64,000 nucleotides of DNA from assembly GCA_021775555.1 (NCBI GenBank), contig JAJFHP010000041.1, positions 62,001 through 126,000 of the forward strand, written 5' to 3'. Positions 1 to 8,279 of the stretch are shown in pieces; position 1 is the stretch's first letter, and each line of letters starts with the position of its first letter. The notes beneath the pieces were generated by a model, which saw only the letters and a program-made list of their open reading frames with translations, was not told where the DNA came from and did no database searches. This DNA is from Hyphomicrobiales bacterium (GTDB lineage: Bacteria > Pseudomonadota > Alphaproteobacteria > Rhizobiales > Methyloligellaceae). The translations under genes and the position numbers were made by a program.

Positions 1-1634
1 GGCATTTCCGGTGTCTGCCATTCCAGTGAGGCAGCGCCCCAGGGATTCATCTCCGACTTTTTGCCGGCCGCGTAGCTCCGGAACATATTGTAGAAGAACA
101 CGATCTGCGCAAAGCCGACGATGAAGGTCATGATCGAGATGAAGGCGTTCAGCTGACCGACCGACTCGGTGAAGATCTGCGTGTCGCCAAGTTCGAAATA
201 GCGCCGCGGAACTCCGACAAATCCGAGATAATGCATCGGGAAATAGATCAGGTAGGCACCAAGGAATGTGACCCAGAAGTGAAATTTTCCCAACGTTTCG
301 CTGTACATCTTACCCGTGATCAGCGGGAACCAGTGATAGATCGCCCCGAAGACAACAAGCATCGGCGCCACACCCATCACCATATGGAAATGCGCCACCA
401 CAAACATGGTGTCAGAGAGCGGCACATCGATTGCGACGTTGCCCAGGAACAGACCTGTGATGCCTCCATTGAGGAAGGTCACAATAAACCCGATAGCAAA
501 CAGCATCGGTGTGTTGAGGCGGATGTTGCCTTTCCACAATGTCAGGGTCCAGTTGTAGACCTTGAGCGCTGTAGGTATGGCGATGATCAGTGTCGTAGTG
601 GCGAAAAAGAAGCCGAAATACGGGTTCATGCCGGAGACATACATGTGATGCGCCCAGACGACAAAGCTCAGTGCGCCAATGATGACAATGGCCCAGACCA
701 TCATCCTGTAGCCAAAAATATGCCGCCTTGAATGCACGGCGATCAGGTCAGAGACAATGCCGAAGGCCGGAAGCGCCACGATGTAGACTTCCGGATGCCC
801 GAAGAACCAGAACAGATGCTGGAACAGGATCGGGCTGCCGCCGCCATAGCTGAGATGTTCGCCAAGCTCGACGATATTCGGCATGAAGAAACTGGTGCCC
901 AGAATCTTGTCGAGCAGCATCATGATCGCGCCAACGAAGAGCGCGGGGAAGGCCAGCAACGCCAGGACGGTCGCGACAAAGATACCCCAAATCGTCAGGG
1001 GCATGCGCATCAACGTCATCCCCCGCGTTCTAGATTGCAGCACGGTCACCACATAATTCAGACCGCCCATCGTGAAGCCGACGATGAACAGGGCGAGCGA
1101 AACCAGCATCAGGATAATGCCGCCATCAGAACCCGGTGTGCCTGACAATATTGCTTGCGGGGGATAGAGCGTCCAGCCGGCGCCGGTGGGCCCGCCAGGA
1201 ACGAAGAAGCTTGCGATGAGAACGAAAACCGCGGTCAGATAAACCCAGTAGCTCACCATGTTTACATAGGGGAACGCCATGTCTCGGGCACCCACCATCA
1301 GCGGGATCATGTAGTTGCCGAAGCCACCGAGGAAAAGCGCCGTCAGCAGGTAGACAACCATGATCATGCCGTGCGCCGTGATGAACTGATAATAGTCTTC
1401 AGGCTCAATAAAGGAAAAGCTGTCCGGGAAACCCAGCTGCAGCCGCATCAGCCATGACAACACAAGCGCAACAAGCCCAATGGCTATCGCGGTGGAGGCA
1501 TATTGGATGGCAATGACCTTGGCATCCTGGCAGAACACATATTTCGTGATCCAGCTTTTTGGATGGTAGAGATCCTGTTCGGCATTCTCGGCTGGTGCGA
1601 CATAACCAACGTCGTCTTGTGTTATATCGGACAT
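1..1634 (-). CDS. coxA: Cytochrome c oxidase subunit I (aa3 type), 3' end outside window
   Basis: Catalytic haem-copper subunit of terminal oxidase, an inner-membrane protein that reduces O2 to water and pumps protons. Reading leftward from ATG at 1634, the frame stays open to the window edge, giving about 544 residues without a stop, so the C-terminus is missing. Visible landmarks include the GHPEVY segment (Cu-B histidine and the proton-channel Glu), the WAHHMY pair of histidines, and the AHFHMVMG segment carrying the haem ligands, within many hydrophobic helices. It follows coxB on the same strand after a 49-base gap, so the two are probably co-transcribed; coxC would be expected beyond the left edge. 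Family identification is firm. Confidence 0.96.
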   Translation of the reverse strand, partial: MSDITQDDVGYVAPAENAEQDLYHPKSWITKYVFCQDAKVIAIQYASTAIAIGLVALVLSWLMRLQLGFPDSFSFIEPEDYYQFITAHGMIMVVYLLTALFLGGFGNYMIPLMVGARDMAFPYVNMVSYWVYLTAVFVLIASFFVPGGPTGAGWTLYPPQAILSGTPGSDGGIILMLVSLALFIVGFTMGGLNYVVTVLQSRTRGMTLMRMPLTIWGIFVATVLALLAFPALFVGAIMMLLDKILGTSFFMPNIVELGEHLSYGGGSPILFQHLFWFFGHPEVYIVALPAFGIVSDLIAVHSRRHIFGYRMMVWAIVIIGALSFVVWAHHMYVSGMNPYFGFFFATTTLIIAIPTALKVYNWTLTLWKGNIRLNTPMLFAIGFIVTFLNGGITGLFLGNVAIDVPLSDTMFVVAHFHMVMGVAPMLVVFGAIYHWFPLITGKMYSETLGKFHFWVTFLGAYLIYFPMHYLGFVGVPRRYFELGDTQIFTESVGQLNAFISIMTFIVGFAQIVFFYNMFRSYAAGKKSEMNPWGAASLEWQTPEM

Positions 1635-1683
1635 CAGAATTCCCCCAATTCTTGGCATTGACTGGCCAGCAAAATGTCATGTC

Positions 1684-2565
1684 TCATTGTGAAGACACCT
1701 TCTGCGTGGCATTGCCCAGTTCGGGCTTCAAGGCCAGACCCGCGGTCTTGCCTAACTTGTTTCCGTTTTCATATTGCGCCATCGTTTGCGCAAATGTCTG
1801 CTGCTCGCCCAGCCATTTGTCGTAGCTGGCCTGGTCGTCGACGATGACATTGCCCCGCATGGCGTGATGCCCGACGCCGCACAATTCAGCACACAGGACT
1901 TCGAAATTGCCTGTCCGAGTCGGCGTGAACCAGAAATAGGTGACCATGCCCGGGACAATATCCATCTTGCCACGGAACTGGGGCACGTAGAAATTGTGAA
2001 GAACGTCCATGGAGCGCAACAGGAGCTTGACCGGTTTACCGATCGGCAAATGCAGATCATCCGCCTCGATCAGGATATCGTCCTTGCCGTTTGGATCCTT
2101 GGAGTCGACGCCAAACGGATTTTCAGCCGTGATATTGCGGTTGTCGGATTTACCGAGCTTGCCGTCCTTGCCGGGAAGCCGGTAGTTCCACTGCCATTGC
2201 TGCCCAAGAATTTCGAACTCCGTCGCGTCATCGGGAACCGTGATGAACTGTTTCCAGGCAATCAGGCCGGGGGCCAGCATCACAACAACACCGATCGATG
2301 TCAGGACGGTCAGCCAGGTCTCGAGTTTGTGGTTCTCTGGCTCATATTCAACTTTCCGGTTTTCTTTGTAGCGGAATTTCCAGATGCAATATCCGACAAA
2401 CAGAAGAATGGCGGTATATACGACGCCCGTGACCCAGAATGTGATGATGATTGTTGTATCGATGAACCCCCAGTTGGAGGCAATTTCCGTCCACCACCAT
2501 GGGCTCATCAAGTGAAATACCACTGAGCCGACGGCCACCAAGACTATAATGAGCGCTGTGATCAT
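1684..2565 (-). CDS. coxB: Cytochrome c oxidase subunit II (CuA subunit)
   Basis: Electron-entry subunit of the oxidase, taking electrons from cytochrome c through the binuclear CuA centre in the periplasmic domain. The 293-residue product has two N-terminal transmembrane segments (about residues 1-20 and 38-62, with a third hydrophobic stretch near 85-105) and a C-terminal cupredoxin domain with the CuA motif CAELCGVGHHAM, supplying both Cys, Glu, His and Met ligands. No CXXCH is present, so it is not a cytochrome c-fused subunit II. An insertion of about 35 charged residues sits between the QWQWNY segment and the LPIGKPV strand. It is first in the minus-strand operon ahead of coxA. ATG at 2565 is preceded by a G-rich stretch that could serve as ribosome binding site. 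Confidence 0.96.
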   Translation of the reverse strand: MITALIIVLVAVGSVVFHLMSPWWWTEIASNWGFIDTTIIITFWVTGVVYTAILLFVGYCIWKFRYKENRKVEYEPENHKLETWLTVLTSIGVVVMLAPGLIAWKQFITVPDDATEFEILGQQWQWNYRLPGKDGKLGKSDNRNITAENPFGVDSKDPNGKDDILIEADDLHLPIGKPVKLLLRSMDVLHNFYVPQFRGKMDIVPGMVTYFWFTPTRTGNFEVLCAELCGVGHHAMRGNVIVDDQASYDKWLGEQQTFAQTMAQYENGNKLGKTAGLALKPELGNATQKVSSQ

Positions 2566-2626
2566 TCTCGATTGCCCCCCACCGGCAGAAATCAGCCATT
2601 ATATTTCGGACAAAACCTAGTCGAGT

Positions 2627-2654
2627 TGACCGGTGCGGTCACCTGTCGCAGGTG
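2627..2654. promoter_or_regulatory. Two adjoining dyads upstream of coxB
   Basis: TGACCG-GTG-CGGTCA (2627-2641) and CACCTG-TCG-CAGGTG (2640-2654) are perfect 6-base arms around 3-base spacers and share two bases. They lie 62-89 bases upstream of the coxB start and next to a RegR-box-like sequence. They could be a regulator's operator or a transcribed hairpin; the regulator is unknown. Confidence 0.4.
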
Positions 2655-2668
2655 CGACATTCCGTCAC
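2654..2668 (+). promoter_or_regulatory. RegR/RegA-box-like sequence upstream of coxB
   Basis: GCGACATTCCGTCAC matches 10 of the 11 fixed positions of the Bradyrhizobium RegR box (GNGRCRTTNNGNCGC, recalled from the literature). It lies about 90-100 bases upstream of the coxB start. The window encodes a RegB/RegA pair at 24.7-26.7 kb, and RegA homologues are known to control terminal oxidases. The role here is inferred. Confidence 0.4.
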
Positions 2669-2970
2669 TGAGCGAATATTGTCAATTTCGACATGAAAAG
2701 AAATCAAGATTGAGAAAATTATTTTATATATCAACAGGTTTTGGCTTCATTGTGAAATTTGCCAGATTTCCGGCCGCACGCCTCACGGTGAATGGGAATT
2801 GCCGGGTCGGCACAACTTCAAATTGCAGAAATATACCAGTGTCGAAAGTCAGCTCTCAGATGGCAGGACCAGCCACACACATATTTGGCATGAGATGGTC
2901 CGGTTATGAGCGGCATCCCCGTTTCATTGCTGATCGCTCTTGCCCACGGGCCTTCGCCGCGATGATTCAC

Positions 2971-3123
2971 AACTCTTGAGACAGTGAGGCGACAAATTCC
3001 GAATCGGTGCGTATAATTGGCGCAGCGACTCTCGGTCGCAGCCCTTGGTATGAGCCCGGCCACATAGGCCAATTGGCAATACCATCGGCGCTGCGACCCT
3101 GGGTCCTCAAGAGTTGGGAGGGA
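2971..3123 (+). promoter_or_regulatory. Structured leader with nested inverted repeats before the DUF2189 gene
   Basis: This is part of the 563-base gene-free stretch between coxB and the DUF2189 gene. A perfect 10-base inverted repeat (2971-2980 with 3106-3115) encloses a second one (GGTCGCAGC 3034-3042 with GCTGCGACC 3090-3098, continued by TGGTAT 3046-3051 with ATACCA 3079-3084). CGCAGCG at 3021-3027 could compete for the same right arm. The outer right arm ends directly at the ribosome binding site GGGAGGGA (3116-3123). A TATAAT lies at 3012-3017, so the outer left arm may not be transcribed. No known riboswitch was recognised. Confidence 0.4.
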
Positions 3124-3128
3124 ATGTC

Positions 3129-3923
3129 ATGGCTACACAGAAATCAGCGACTCTTGCCGGATCGGGCGCGATCCGGCCTGCAATTCGCAACATCGACAGG
3201 CACGATCTCATCGAAGTCCTGCAAAAAGGGCGGGACGATTTTCTGGCATATCCGAGCCATCTTGTTTTGCTCGCTGTCATCTATCCGATCGTGGGCGTGT
3301 TTCTGGCAAGACTGGCATTTGGCTATGACATCCTGCCTCTATTGTTCCCGATCATCAGCGGATTTGCGCTTATTGGCCCGTTGGCCGCGGTCGGCCTGTA
3401 TGAGATGAGCAAGCAACGGGAGAGCGGCGGCAAAGTCGGCTGGAAGGTGGCCTTCGAGCCATTCAAATCTGCATCAATTTTTTCCATATTTGCACTGGCA
3501 ATCCTGCAATTGATCATTTATTTCGTCTGGCTCGGTGCGGCGCTCATCATCTACGATTTGACCTTCGGAGAAATTCTCTATGAGTCGATTCCCGAGTTCT
3601 TCGATCTGATTCTGACCACCAATGCCGGCTGGTCGCTCATCATCATCGGGTGCAGTGTCGGGTTCCTGTTTGCCGCGGCCGTGTTGACCATCAGCGCAGT
3701 TTCCTTCCCGATGCTTGTTGACCGGGATGTCGGTCCTCTGGAAGCGGTGAACACTTCGGTACGCGCCATCATGGCAAATCCAATGACCATGATGGCATGG
3801 GGATTTATCGTCGCCGTGCTGCTGGCACTGGGTACAATACCAATCTTCGTGGGACTCGCCGTCATCATGCCAATTCTCGGACATGCCACATGGCACCTGT
3901 ACCGCAAGGTCGTGAAGTTCTGA
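3129..3923 (+). CDS. DUF2189 family integral membrane protein
   Basis: A 264-residue polytopic inner-membrane protein of unknown biochemical role. After a short soluble N-terminus (IRNIDRHDL, typical of the family) come about six hydrophobic segments, near residues 40-60, 65-90, 110-140, 165-195, 220-240 and 240-260. The family is common in alphaproteobacteria and often found near respiratory genes; its function is not established. The ATG at 3129 is chosen over an in-frame TTG at 3114 because GGGAGGGA sits at good distance before the ATG. It is divergent from coxB, and the shared upstream region holds dyads and a structured leader. The end is followed by the convergent RpiR regulator gene. 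Confidence 0.85.
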   Translation: MATQKSATLAGSGAIRPAIRNIDRHDLIEVLQKGRDDFLAYPSHLVLLAVIYPIVGVFLARLAFGYDILPLLFPIISGFALIGPLAAVGLYEMSKQRESGGKVGWKVAFEPFKSASIFSIFALAILQLIIYFVWLGAALIIYDLTFGEILYESIPEFFDLILTTNAGWSLIIIGCSVGFLFAAAVLTISAVSFPMLVDRDVGPLEAVNTSVRAIMANPMTMMAWGFIVAVLLALGTIPIFVGLAVIMPILGHATWHLYRKVVKF

Positions 3924-3979
3924 GCGCCTCAGGGAATTCAGACGCCATAATCCGGGCACAAACCTACTAATCGTCCAAG

Positions 3980-4882
3980 CTATAATGTTGGAAGGTCCAT
4001 GGCCTTTCCGGCCAGTACCGTCCTGACCCTATTCAAGGCTTCGAGACTGGCAATGGTTTCTTCAGGACGTTCAGTGGCAACCCCAACCAGAAGCGCCTCG
4101 ATGAGGGCAAGCGTGGCGGTATGCATGCTCAGCATATCCGCACGCCCACGCGCGACCGGAAGGACCAGGTCAACGCGCTCTCGCAGCTTATGGCCAAGCG
4201 TATCGGAAACCAGAATTTTGGTGGCCCCACACCTGTCAGCTTGATCCAAAAGCGCATCCAACTCCCTGTATACGCGGCCATAGGCAAACAGAATTAGCAG
4301 GTCGCCTTCTCCGAGCTTCTGCAAGCCATCGGCGAGGAGAAGGCCGGTTTGCGTCAGGCTCAGCGCATCGATGCCGAAACGTCCGAGTTGGACCATGAAG
4401 TAATCCGCCATAGCACTCGACGGCCCGATACCGAAAATAAAAACACGCCGGGCACCGGCAATAGATTGTACGACATTCCGGAAATCGTTTGGCGTGATGT
4501 CACGGCGAAGGTCTTCGAGCGACTTTTGATGGATATCCAATGTCACATCCAGGGCTGTCTCCAGATTGTCTCCCACCTCGCTGAGCGTTCGAACCATTCG
4601 GCTGGCGGGAGACAGATTTTCCCGCAGCTCGCGCGCAAGCGTGCGCCGCAACTCTTCCATACCGGCAAACCCGAGTGCTTTGACCGTGCGAACCACGGTA
4701 GCGTCACTGGTGCCGGTCTGCCGGGCGAGCGCGGAAGCGGAAGCGATGAGCACCTCTTCACGATTGTCCTGGAAAAACCGGGCCACGTTTCGCTCGGCCG
4801 GACTGATGCGCTCAAGACTGGCATCCACGCGGTCATGAAATGATGTTGAGGGAGTCACGGGAGAAAAGCTCCTTGTAGCCAC
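3980..4882 (-). CDS. MurR/RpiR family transcriptional regulator
   Basis: A 300-residue DNA-binding regulator with an N-terminal helix-turn-helix of the RpiR type (about residues 20-95; segment LARQTGTSDATVVRTVKALGF is the recognition part) and a C-terminal SIS sugar-phosphate-binding domain (about 125-260, with the FGIGPSSAMADYF loop). Such proteins sense phosphosugars and control sugar or amino-sugar genes. The start is GTG at 4882, as no upstream ATG continues the reading frame. It is divergent from an MFS transporter gene, and two operator-like dyads lie between them, so it probably regulates the transporter and itself. The ligand is unknown. Confidence 0.9.
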   Translation of the reverse strand: MATRSFSPVTPSTSFHDRVDASLERISPAERNVARFFQDNREEVLIASASALARQTGTSDATVVRTVKALGFAGMEELRRTLARELRENLSPASRMVRTLSEVGDNLETALDVTLDIHQKSLEDLRRDITPNDFRNVVQSIAGARRVFIFGIGPSSAMADYFMVQLGRFGIDALSLTQTGLLLADGLQKLGEGDLLILFAYGRVYRELDALLDQADRCGATKILVSDTLGHKLRERVDLVLPVARGRADMLSMHTATLALIEALLVGVATERPEETIASLEALNRVRTVLAGKAMDLPTL

Positions 4883-4901
4883 GGCCAGTGTTGACTCTAA
4901 T

Positions 4902-4948
4902 TGTAATGAACACTACTAATTATATTTCTTTCTGTAGCATATACTACA
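4902..4948. promoter_or_regulatory. Two operator-like dyads between rpiR-type gene and MFS gene
   Basis: TGTAGCATATACTACA (4933-4948) is a 16-base dyad with TGTAG/CTACA arms, and a weaker copy TGTAATGAACACTACT (4902-4917) matches it at 10 of 16 positions. The copies are 31 bases apart, close to three helical turns. Location in the divergent intergenic region and resemblance to RpiR-type operators suggest binding by the adjacent regulator (inference). Confidence 0.5.
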
Positions 4949-4995
4949 ATGTGGCAATTACGCAGTCAACACACAGCACATGGGGCGGGCCGAAA

Positions 4996-6189
4996 ATGTT
5001 CTTGCCAAAAAACGCGGAAAAGATACCCAGTGGCGTCTGGGCGCTAGGGTTTGTCTCCCTGTTCATGGACGCCTCGTCCGAGTTGGTTCATAGCCTGTTG
5101 CCGGCGCTGTTTATTTCGCTCGGCATCTCCATGGCGGCTGTCGGATTTATCGAAGGCGTGGCCGAGGCCACCGCGTCCATCACCAAGGTTTTTTCCGGCG
5201 CGTTGAGCGACTGGCTCGGCAAGCGGAAATTTCTTGCCGTGATTGGCTATGGTTTGGCGGCGATTACCAAGCCGCTGTTTCCCCTGGCGCAGTCGGTGGA
5301 GGTGCTGTTTACGGCGCGCTTTATCGACAGGATCGGCAAGGGCATCAGGGGCGCGCCGCGCGATGCGTTAATCGCCGACATCACACCGCCCGCTATTCGA
5401 GGCGCGGCCTACGGCCTGCGTCAGTCTATGGATGCTGCGGGAGCGTTCATCGGCCCTCTGCTGGCGATTGCCCTGATGGCCCTGCTGTCGGACGATATTG
5501 GGCTTGTCCTGTGGTTTGCCGTAATTCCCGCCGTGCTGTGCATGGTGTTTCTTCTGTTCGGTGTCCATGAGCCGGACGGGATCCCCGCGGGGAAAGATAA
5601 GCGCGGCTTGCCCTTGCATCGCGATGAACTGGCGCAATTGAGCGGCAGCTACTGGCTTATCGTTATCATTGGCGCGCTGTTCGCACTGGCGCGCTTCTCC
5701 GTGGCGTTTCTGGCGCTCCGCGCCATGGATTTGGGCATGCCGATCGGTCTGTCGCCTCTGGTGCTTGTGCTGGTGATGGTTGTGTTCTCTGCATCCTCCT
5801 ATCCAGTAGGGGTGCTGGCTGACCGTATGGATAGAGGCATATTGCTCGCGCTTGGTTTTGTTGCGCTCATTATCGCCCAATTGCTGCTGGCCGGCTCTTC
5901 AGGTTATGCACTGGCGATGGCCGGAGTGGCAATCTGGGGTGTTCATCTGGGTCTCACCCAGGGGCTGCTGTCTGCCATGGTCGCGGACAGCGCTCCTGAT
6001 CATCTGCGCGGCACGGCGTTCGGCATCTTCAATCTCGTCAATGGCATTGCGCTTCTGTTTGCCTCTCTGGTGGCCGGTGTGGTGTGGCAGATGCTGGGCG
6101 CATCGATGACTTTCTATGTGGGGGGCGCCTTTGCAGCGACTGCTCTCGTCCTGTTGCTCATTTCGTTCCGCTCACGCCATTGGGCCTGA
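4996..6189 (+). CDS. Major facilitator superfamily transporter
   Basis: A 397-residue polytopic inner-membrane transporter with twelve expected helices. The segment between helices 2 and 3 contains GALSDWLGKRK, and the next loop RFIDRIGKGIRGAPRDALIAD, both typical of the MFS. The substrate is not clear; the subgroup with RGAPRDALIAD is widespread and poorly characterised. An open frame extends up to 4888, but ATG at 4996 is chosen because the upstream part covers the operator region and a GGGGCGG sequence lies 7 bases before this ATG; ATG at 4906 is an alternative. The gene is divergent from an RpiR regulator, which suggests export or uptake linked to phosphosugar status. Confidence 0.88.
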   Translation: MFLPKNAEKIPSGVWALGFVSLFMDASSELVHSLLPALFISLGISMAAVGFIEGVAEATASITKVFSGALSDWLGKRKFLAVIGYGLAAITKPLFPLAQSVEVLFTARFIDRIGKGIRGAPRDALIADITPPAIRGAAYGLRQSMDAAGAFIGPLLAIALMALLSDDIGLVLWFAVIPAVLCMVFLLFGVHEPDGIPAGKDKRGLPLHRDELAQLSGSYWLIVIIGALFALARFSVAFLALRAMDLGMPIGLSPLVLVLVMVVFSASSYPVGVLADRMDRGILLALGFVALIIAQLLLAGSSGYALAMAGVAIWGVHLGLTQGLLSAMVADSAPDHLRGTAFGIFNLVNGIALLFASLVAGVVWQMLGASMTFYVGGAFAATALVLLLISFRSRHWA

Positions 6190-6200
6190 GCAGCCAGGCA

Positions 6201-6848
6201 TCAGGCCCCGCCTGCCTTTCCGGCAAAAGCAATCACTCCGTCAGCGACGAACTGCACGGCGAGCGCCGCCAGCAACACGCCGAACAGGCGTGTCAGGACC
6301 ATCTTGCCCGTCTTACCCAACAGCCGATCCACATGTTCAGCCGCCAGAAAGCAGCCCAGGGATAGCGCGCTGGCAACAAGGATCACGCCAATAAGTTCGA
6401 ACTGAGCCACAAGGTCTCCCTTGGCCTGCCGCTCCAGCAGGATACAGGCCGTTATGGCGCCAGGCCCCGCCAGCAGCGGAATTGCCAAGGGGAAGGTGGC
6501 TAAGGCTTTTGCTTCCTCGCGCCCGCTTGCCTGTTCAGCACTTTTGTTTTGCCGCGCCTGCCTGTTGTCGCTGAACATCATTTCGAACGCCGTATAAAAA
6601 ATCATCAGTCCACCCGCGATACGGAATGCAGGCAAAGAAATGCCAAGCTGTGCAATCACTGCACCACCCAGTTGCGAGAAGAATATCAGGATGAGGCAAG
6701 CGATGCCGGCCGCCCAAAGGGCAGCCAGCCTGCGTTCAGCCGCTGTCAGTTTCTCCGTGAGGGCGAGAAAGATCGGGATAAGACCAACTGGATTGAGTAT
6801 GGCGAACAATGTGGTGAAGGCGGAGATTGCGGTATCGGTGACAAACAT
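6201..6848 (-). CDS. MarC family integral membrane protein
   Basis: A 215-residue membrane protein of the MarC family (once thought to be a multidrug-resistance factor, function still uncertain). It begins with FTTLFAILNPVGLIPIFLALT, the conserved first helix of the family with Asn-Pro, and contains a second NP-like region near IPLLAGPGAI; six hydrophobic segments are visible. The ATG at 6848 is chosen over the longer frame (to 6911) because GAAGG lies before it and the family starts here. Convergent with the MFS gene with only 11 bases between stops. Nothing links it functionally to its neighbours. Confidence 0.9.
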   Translation of the reverse strand: MFVTDTAISAFTTLFAILNPVGLIPIFLALTEKLTAAERRLAALWAAGIACLILIFFSQLGGAVIAQLGISLPAFRIAGGLMIFYTAFEMMFSDNRQARQNKSAEQASGREEAKALATFPLAIPLLAGPGAITACILLERQAKGDLVAQFELIGVILVASALSLGCFLAAEHVDRLLGKTGKMVLTRLFGVLLAALAVQFVADGVIAFAGKAGGA

Positions 6849-6943
6849 GAGGGTCAAACCTTCAGGTGCCCCCGGTTCCCTTTGTTGCGGCCCGGGTTGC
6901 AATACAAACACTCTGCCAGCAGGCAGCTCGCGTCATTCCTTCG

Positions 6944-7471
6944 TCATGCATCGATATCACTCAAATCGCGCTTCATGAACATTATCTTGCCGCGCAATTC
7001 AGGGTCCGGATCATAATAGGCATCGCGAACCGAGAATCCGAGCTTGTGGTAGAGGGCCTGCGCTTCACGGTGAAGCGGGCCGGTCTCAAGCCACATGGAA
7101 TGGTAACCAGCGCTCTTTGCCTGACGCAGCGCAGCCTCACCGAGAGCCACCCCGACACCGTGTCCTCTTTGTTCCGGCGAAACGAATAGACGTTTCATCT
7201 CACTAATACCGTCCTCAAATTTCCGCAGCATGACGCAACCGGCAGTTTCTCCTTCATTCCTTGCAAGAAGAATTGCGCCATCCGGCGGTGCATGAATGAC
7301 GGGCAGGTCAGCGAGCAACTGCTCGAAAGTGTGCGGGTTGTAGTAGACGTCAATCAATTCCCGGTCATCGGAATAGCGCTCATAAAGCCAGTTGCGGAAC
7401 GATCTGCACAGATCCTGAACGGCATCAATATCCGCCCCGCTCAGTGCTTCTCGAATATCGACCCTGGTCAT
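6944..7471 (-). CDS. GNAT family N-acetyltransferase
   Basis: A 175-residue acetyl-CoA-dependent acetyltransferase. The acetyl-CoA site is visible as VSPEQRGHGVGVALGEAAL (Q/RxxGxG/A motif, about residues 100-118), followed by ETGPLHREAQALYHKLGF, the typical C-terminal helix and beta-bulge of GNAT folds. The substrate cannot be inferred. The ATG at 7471 is chosen because the product then begins directly with the first domain strand; an upstream in-frame start at 7510 would add 13 residues. Same strand as marC but 95 bases upstream of it, so co-transcription is possible. Confidence 0.85.
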   Translation of the reverse strand: MTRVDIREALSGADIDAVQDLCRSFRNWLYERYSDDRELIDVYYNPHTFEQLLADLPVIHAPPDGAILLARNEGETAGCVMLRKFEDGISEMKRLFVSPEQRGHGVGVALGEAALRQAKSAGYHSMWLETGPLHREAQALYHKLGFSVRDAYYDPDPELRGKIMFMKRDLSDIDA

Positions 7472-7589
7472 GGCTAACCACCAAAAATATTTTTTGAGGT
7501 TGATGGCCAAAGCCCCGCTTCAAACCTCTGACCTTTGATTGCATAGTCATATAACATCGAAGGCTTGTTTTATTGGAGGGCATTTTAAA

Positions 7590-7904
7590 ATGGGATCACG
7601 AACCATGGGACTCCTCGTCATGTCGAGCGTGCTCAACGCGGCCTTGAGTTTTTTTGTATTCGCTTTCGCCCTGTTCGCCACCAGCCCGACCATGGCGGAC
7701 GTGACCATGCGTATTGGCTTTTACGTGTTGAACACTGCCGCCCTGGCAGGGGTTGCCGCCGTTTTTCTACCCTGGATATTCGCCCGTAAAAAAGACAATA
7801 GGCACGCGGTGTTTTTCGCGCTCCTGCCCGTGTTCATCCTGATGCTTGCCATGATCGGATTTCTGACCCTGGACAGTTGGCTGAACCGGACATTCTCAAG
7901 CTGA
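7590..7904 (+). CDS. Small membrane protein, unrecognised
   Basis: A 104-residue product with three hydrophobic segments (about residues 6-30, 40-65 and 73-95), the last two separated by the basic loop ARKKDNRH. No family is recognised. The ATG at 7590 has the ribosome binding site GGAGGG 9 bases upstream, which supports translation; an upstream frame to 7539 lacks one. It is divergent from the GNAT gene and convergent with a small secreted protein gene, with a strong terminator hairpin between them. Confidence 0.65.
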   Translation: MGSRTMGLLVMSSVLNAALSFFVFAFALFATSPTMADVTMRIGFYVLNTAALAGVAAVFLPWIFARKKDNRHAVFFALLPVFILMLAMIGFLTLDSWLNRTFSS

Positions 7905-7943
7905 GCGCAGGCACCAGATACGATCATTGTCTCACCAAAGGAA

Positions 7944-7975
7944 AACCCGCCGCCCTGGTGAGAGGACGGCGGGTT
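7944..7975. terminator. Terminator hairpin between convergent genes
   Basis: AACCCGCCG (7944-7952) and CGGCGGGTT (7967-7975) form a perfect 9-base stem with a 14-base loop, situated between stops of convergent genes. On the minus strand the stem ends in GGGTTTTCC, so it may serve both directions. Confidence 0.7.
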
Positions 7976-8018
7976 ATAGTTTCGGGCCCTCAAATGAAGA
8001 TCCGCATCGATATGAGGC

Positions 8019-8279
8019 CTAGTGGCAATGCCTGTATGAGCGCCACACCCACTTCTTGTGCTTGTGGCCATGATGCCAGTAAGTGATCTTCACGCGCTTC
8101 TTCTTCCAGTGGCAATTGGAGCCGTAAAAATCGTAGTAGCCACCATGATATCCATGCCATCCATGGCCAAAGGTGACGTTCAATTTAACGCCTGCATTGG
8201 CATCGGGGGCGCTGATGGCAGAAGCGCCGGTGGTGATGGCGAGTGCTGCCGCAGTGGTCAGAAGTATTTTCTTCAACAT
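8019..8279 (-). CDS. Small secreted His/Trp/Lys-rich protein
   Basis: An 86-residue product with a clear Sec signal peptide (MLKKILLTTAAALAITTGASA, cleavage expected after ASA or a little later at ANA) and a mature part of about 60 residues rich in His, Trp, Tyr and Lys, including GHGWHGYHGG and HHGHKHKKW, with two Cys (NCHW, RHCH). The composition suggests metal binding or a compact cationic periplasmic protein; no characterised family is recognised. ATG at 8279 is preceded by AAGGAGA, an excellent ribosome binding site, so the longer frame to 8402 is rejected. It is probably monocistronic. Confidence 0.7.
   Translation of the reverse strand: MLKKILLTTAAALAITTGASAISAPDANAGVKLNVTFGHGWHGYHGGYYDFYGSNCHWKKKRVKITYWHHGHKHKKWVWRSYRHCH

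Noticed and set aside
748-1457. Plus- and minus-strand frames over coxA
   Set aside because: The coxA reading frame is continuous from 1634 to the edge and explains the region.
1752-2526. Long open frames on the opposite strand or other frames of coxB
   Set aside because: They are shadows; coxB has full family motifs.
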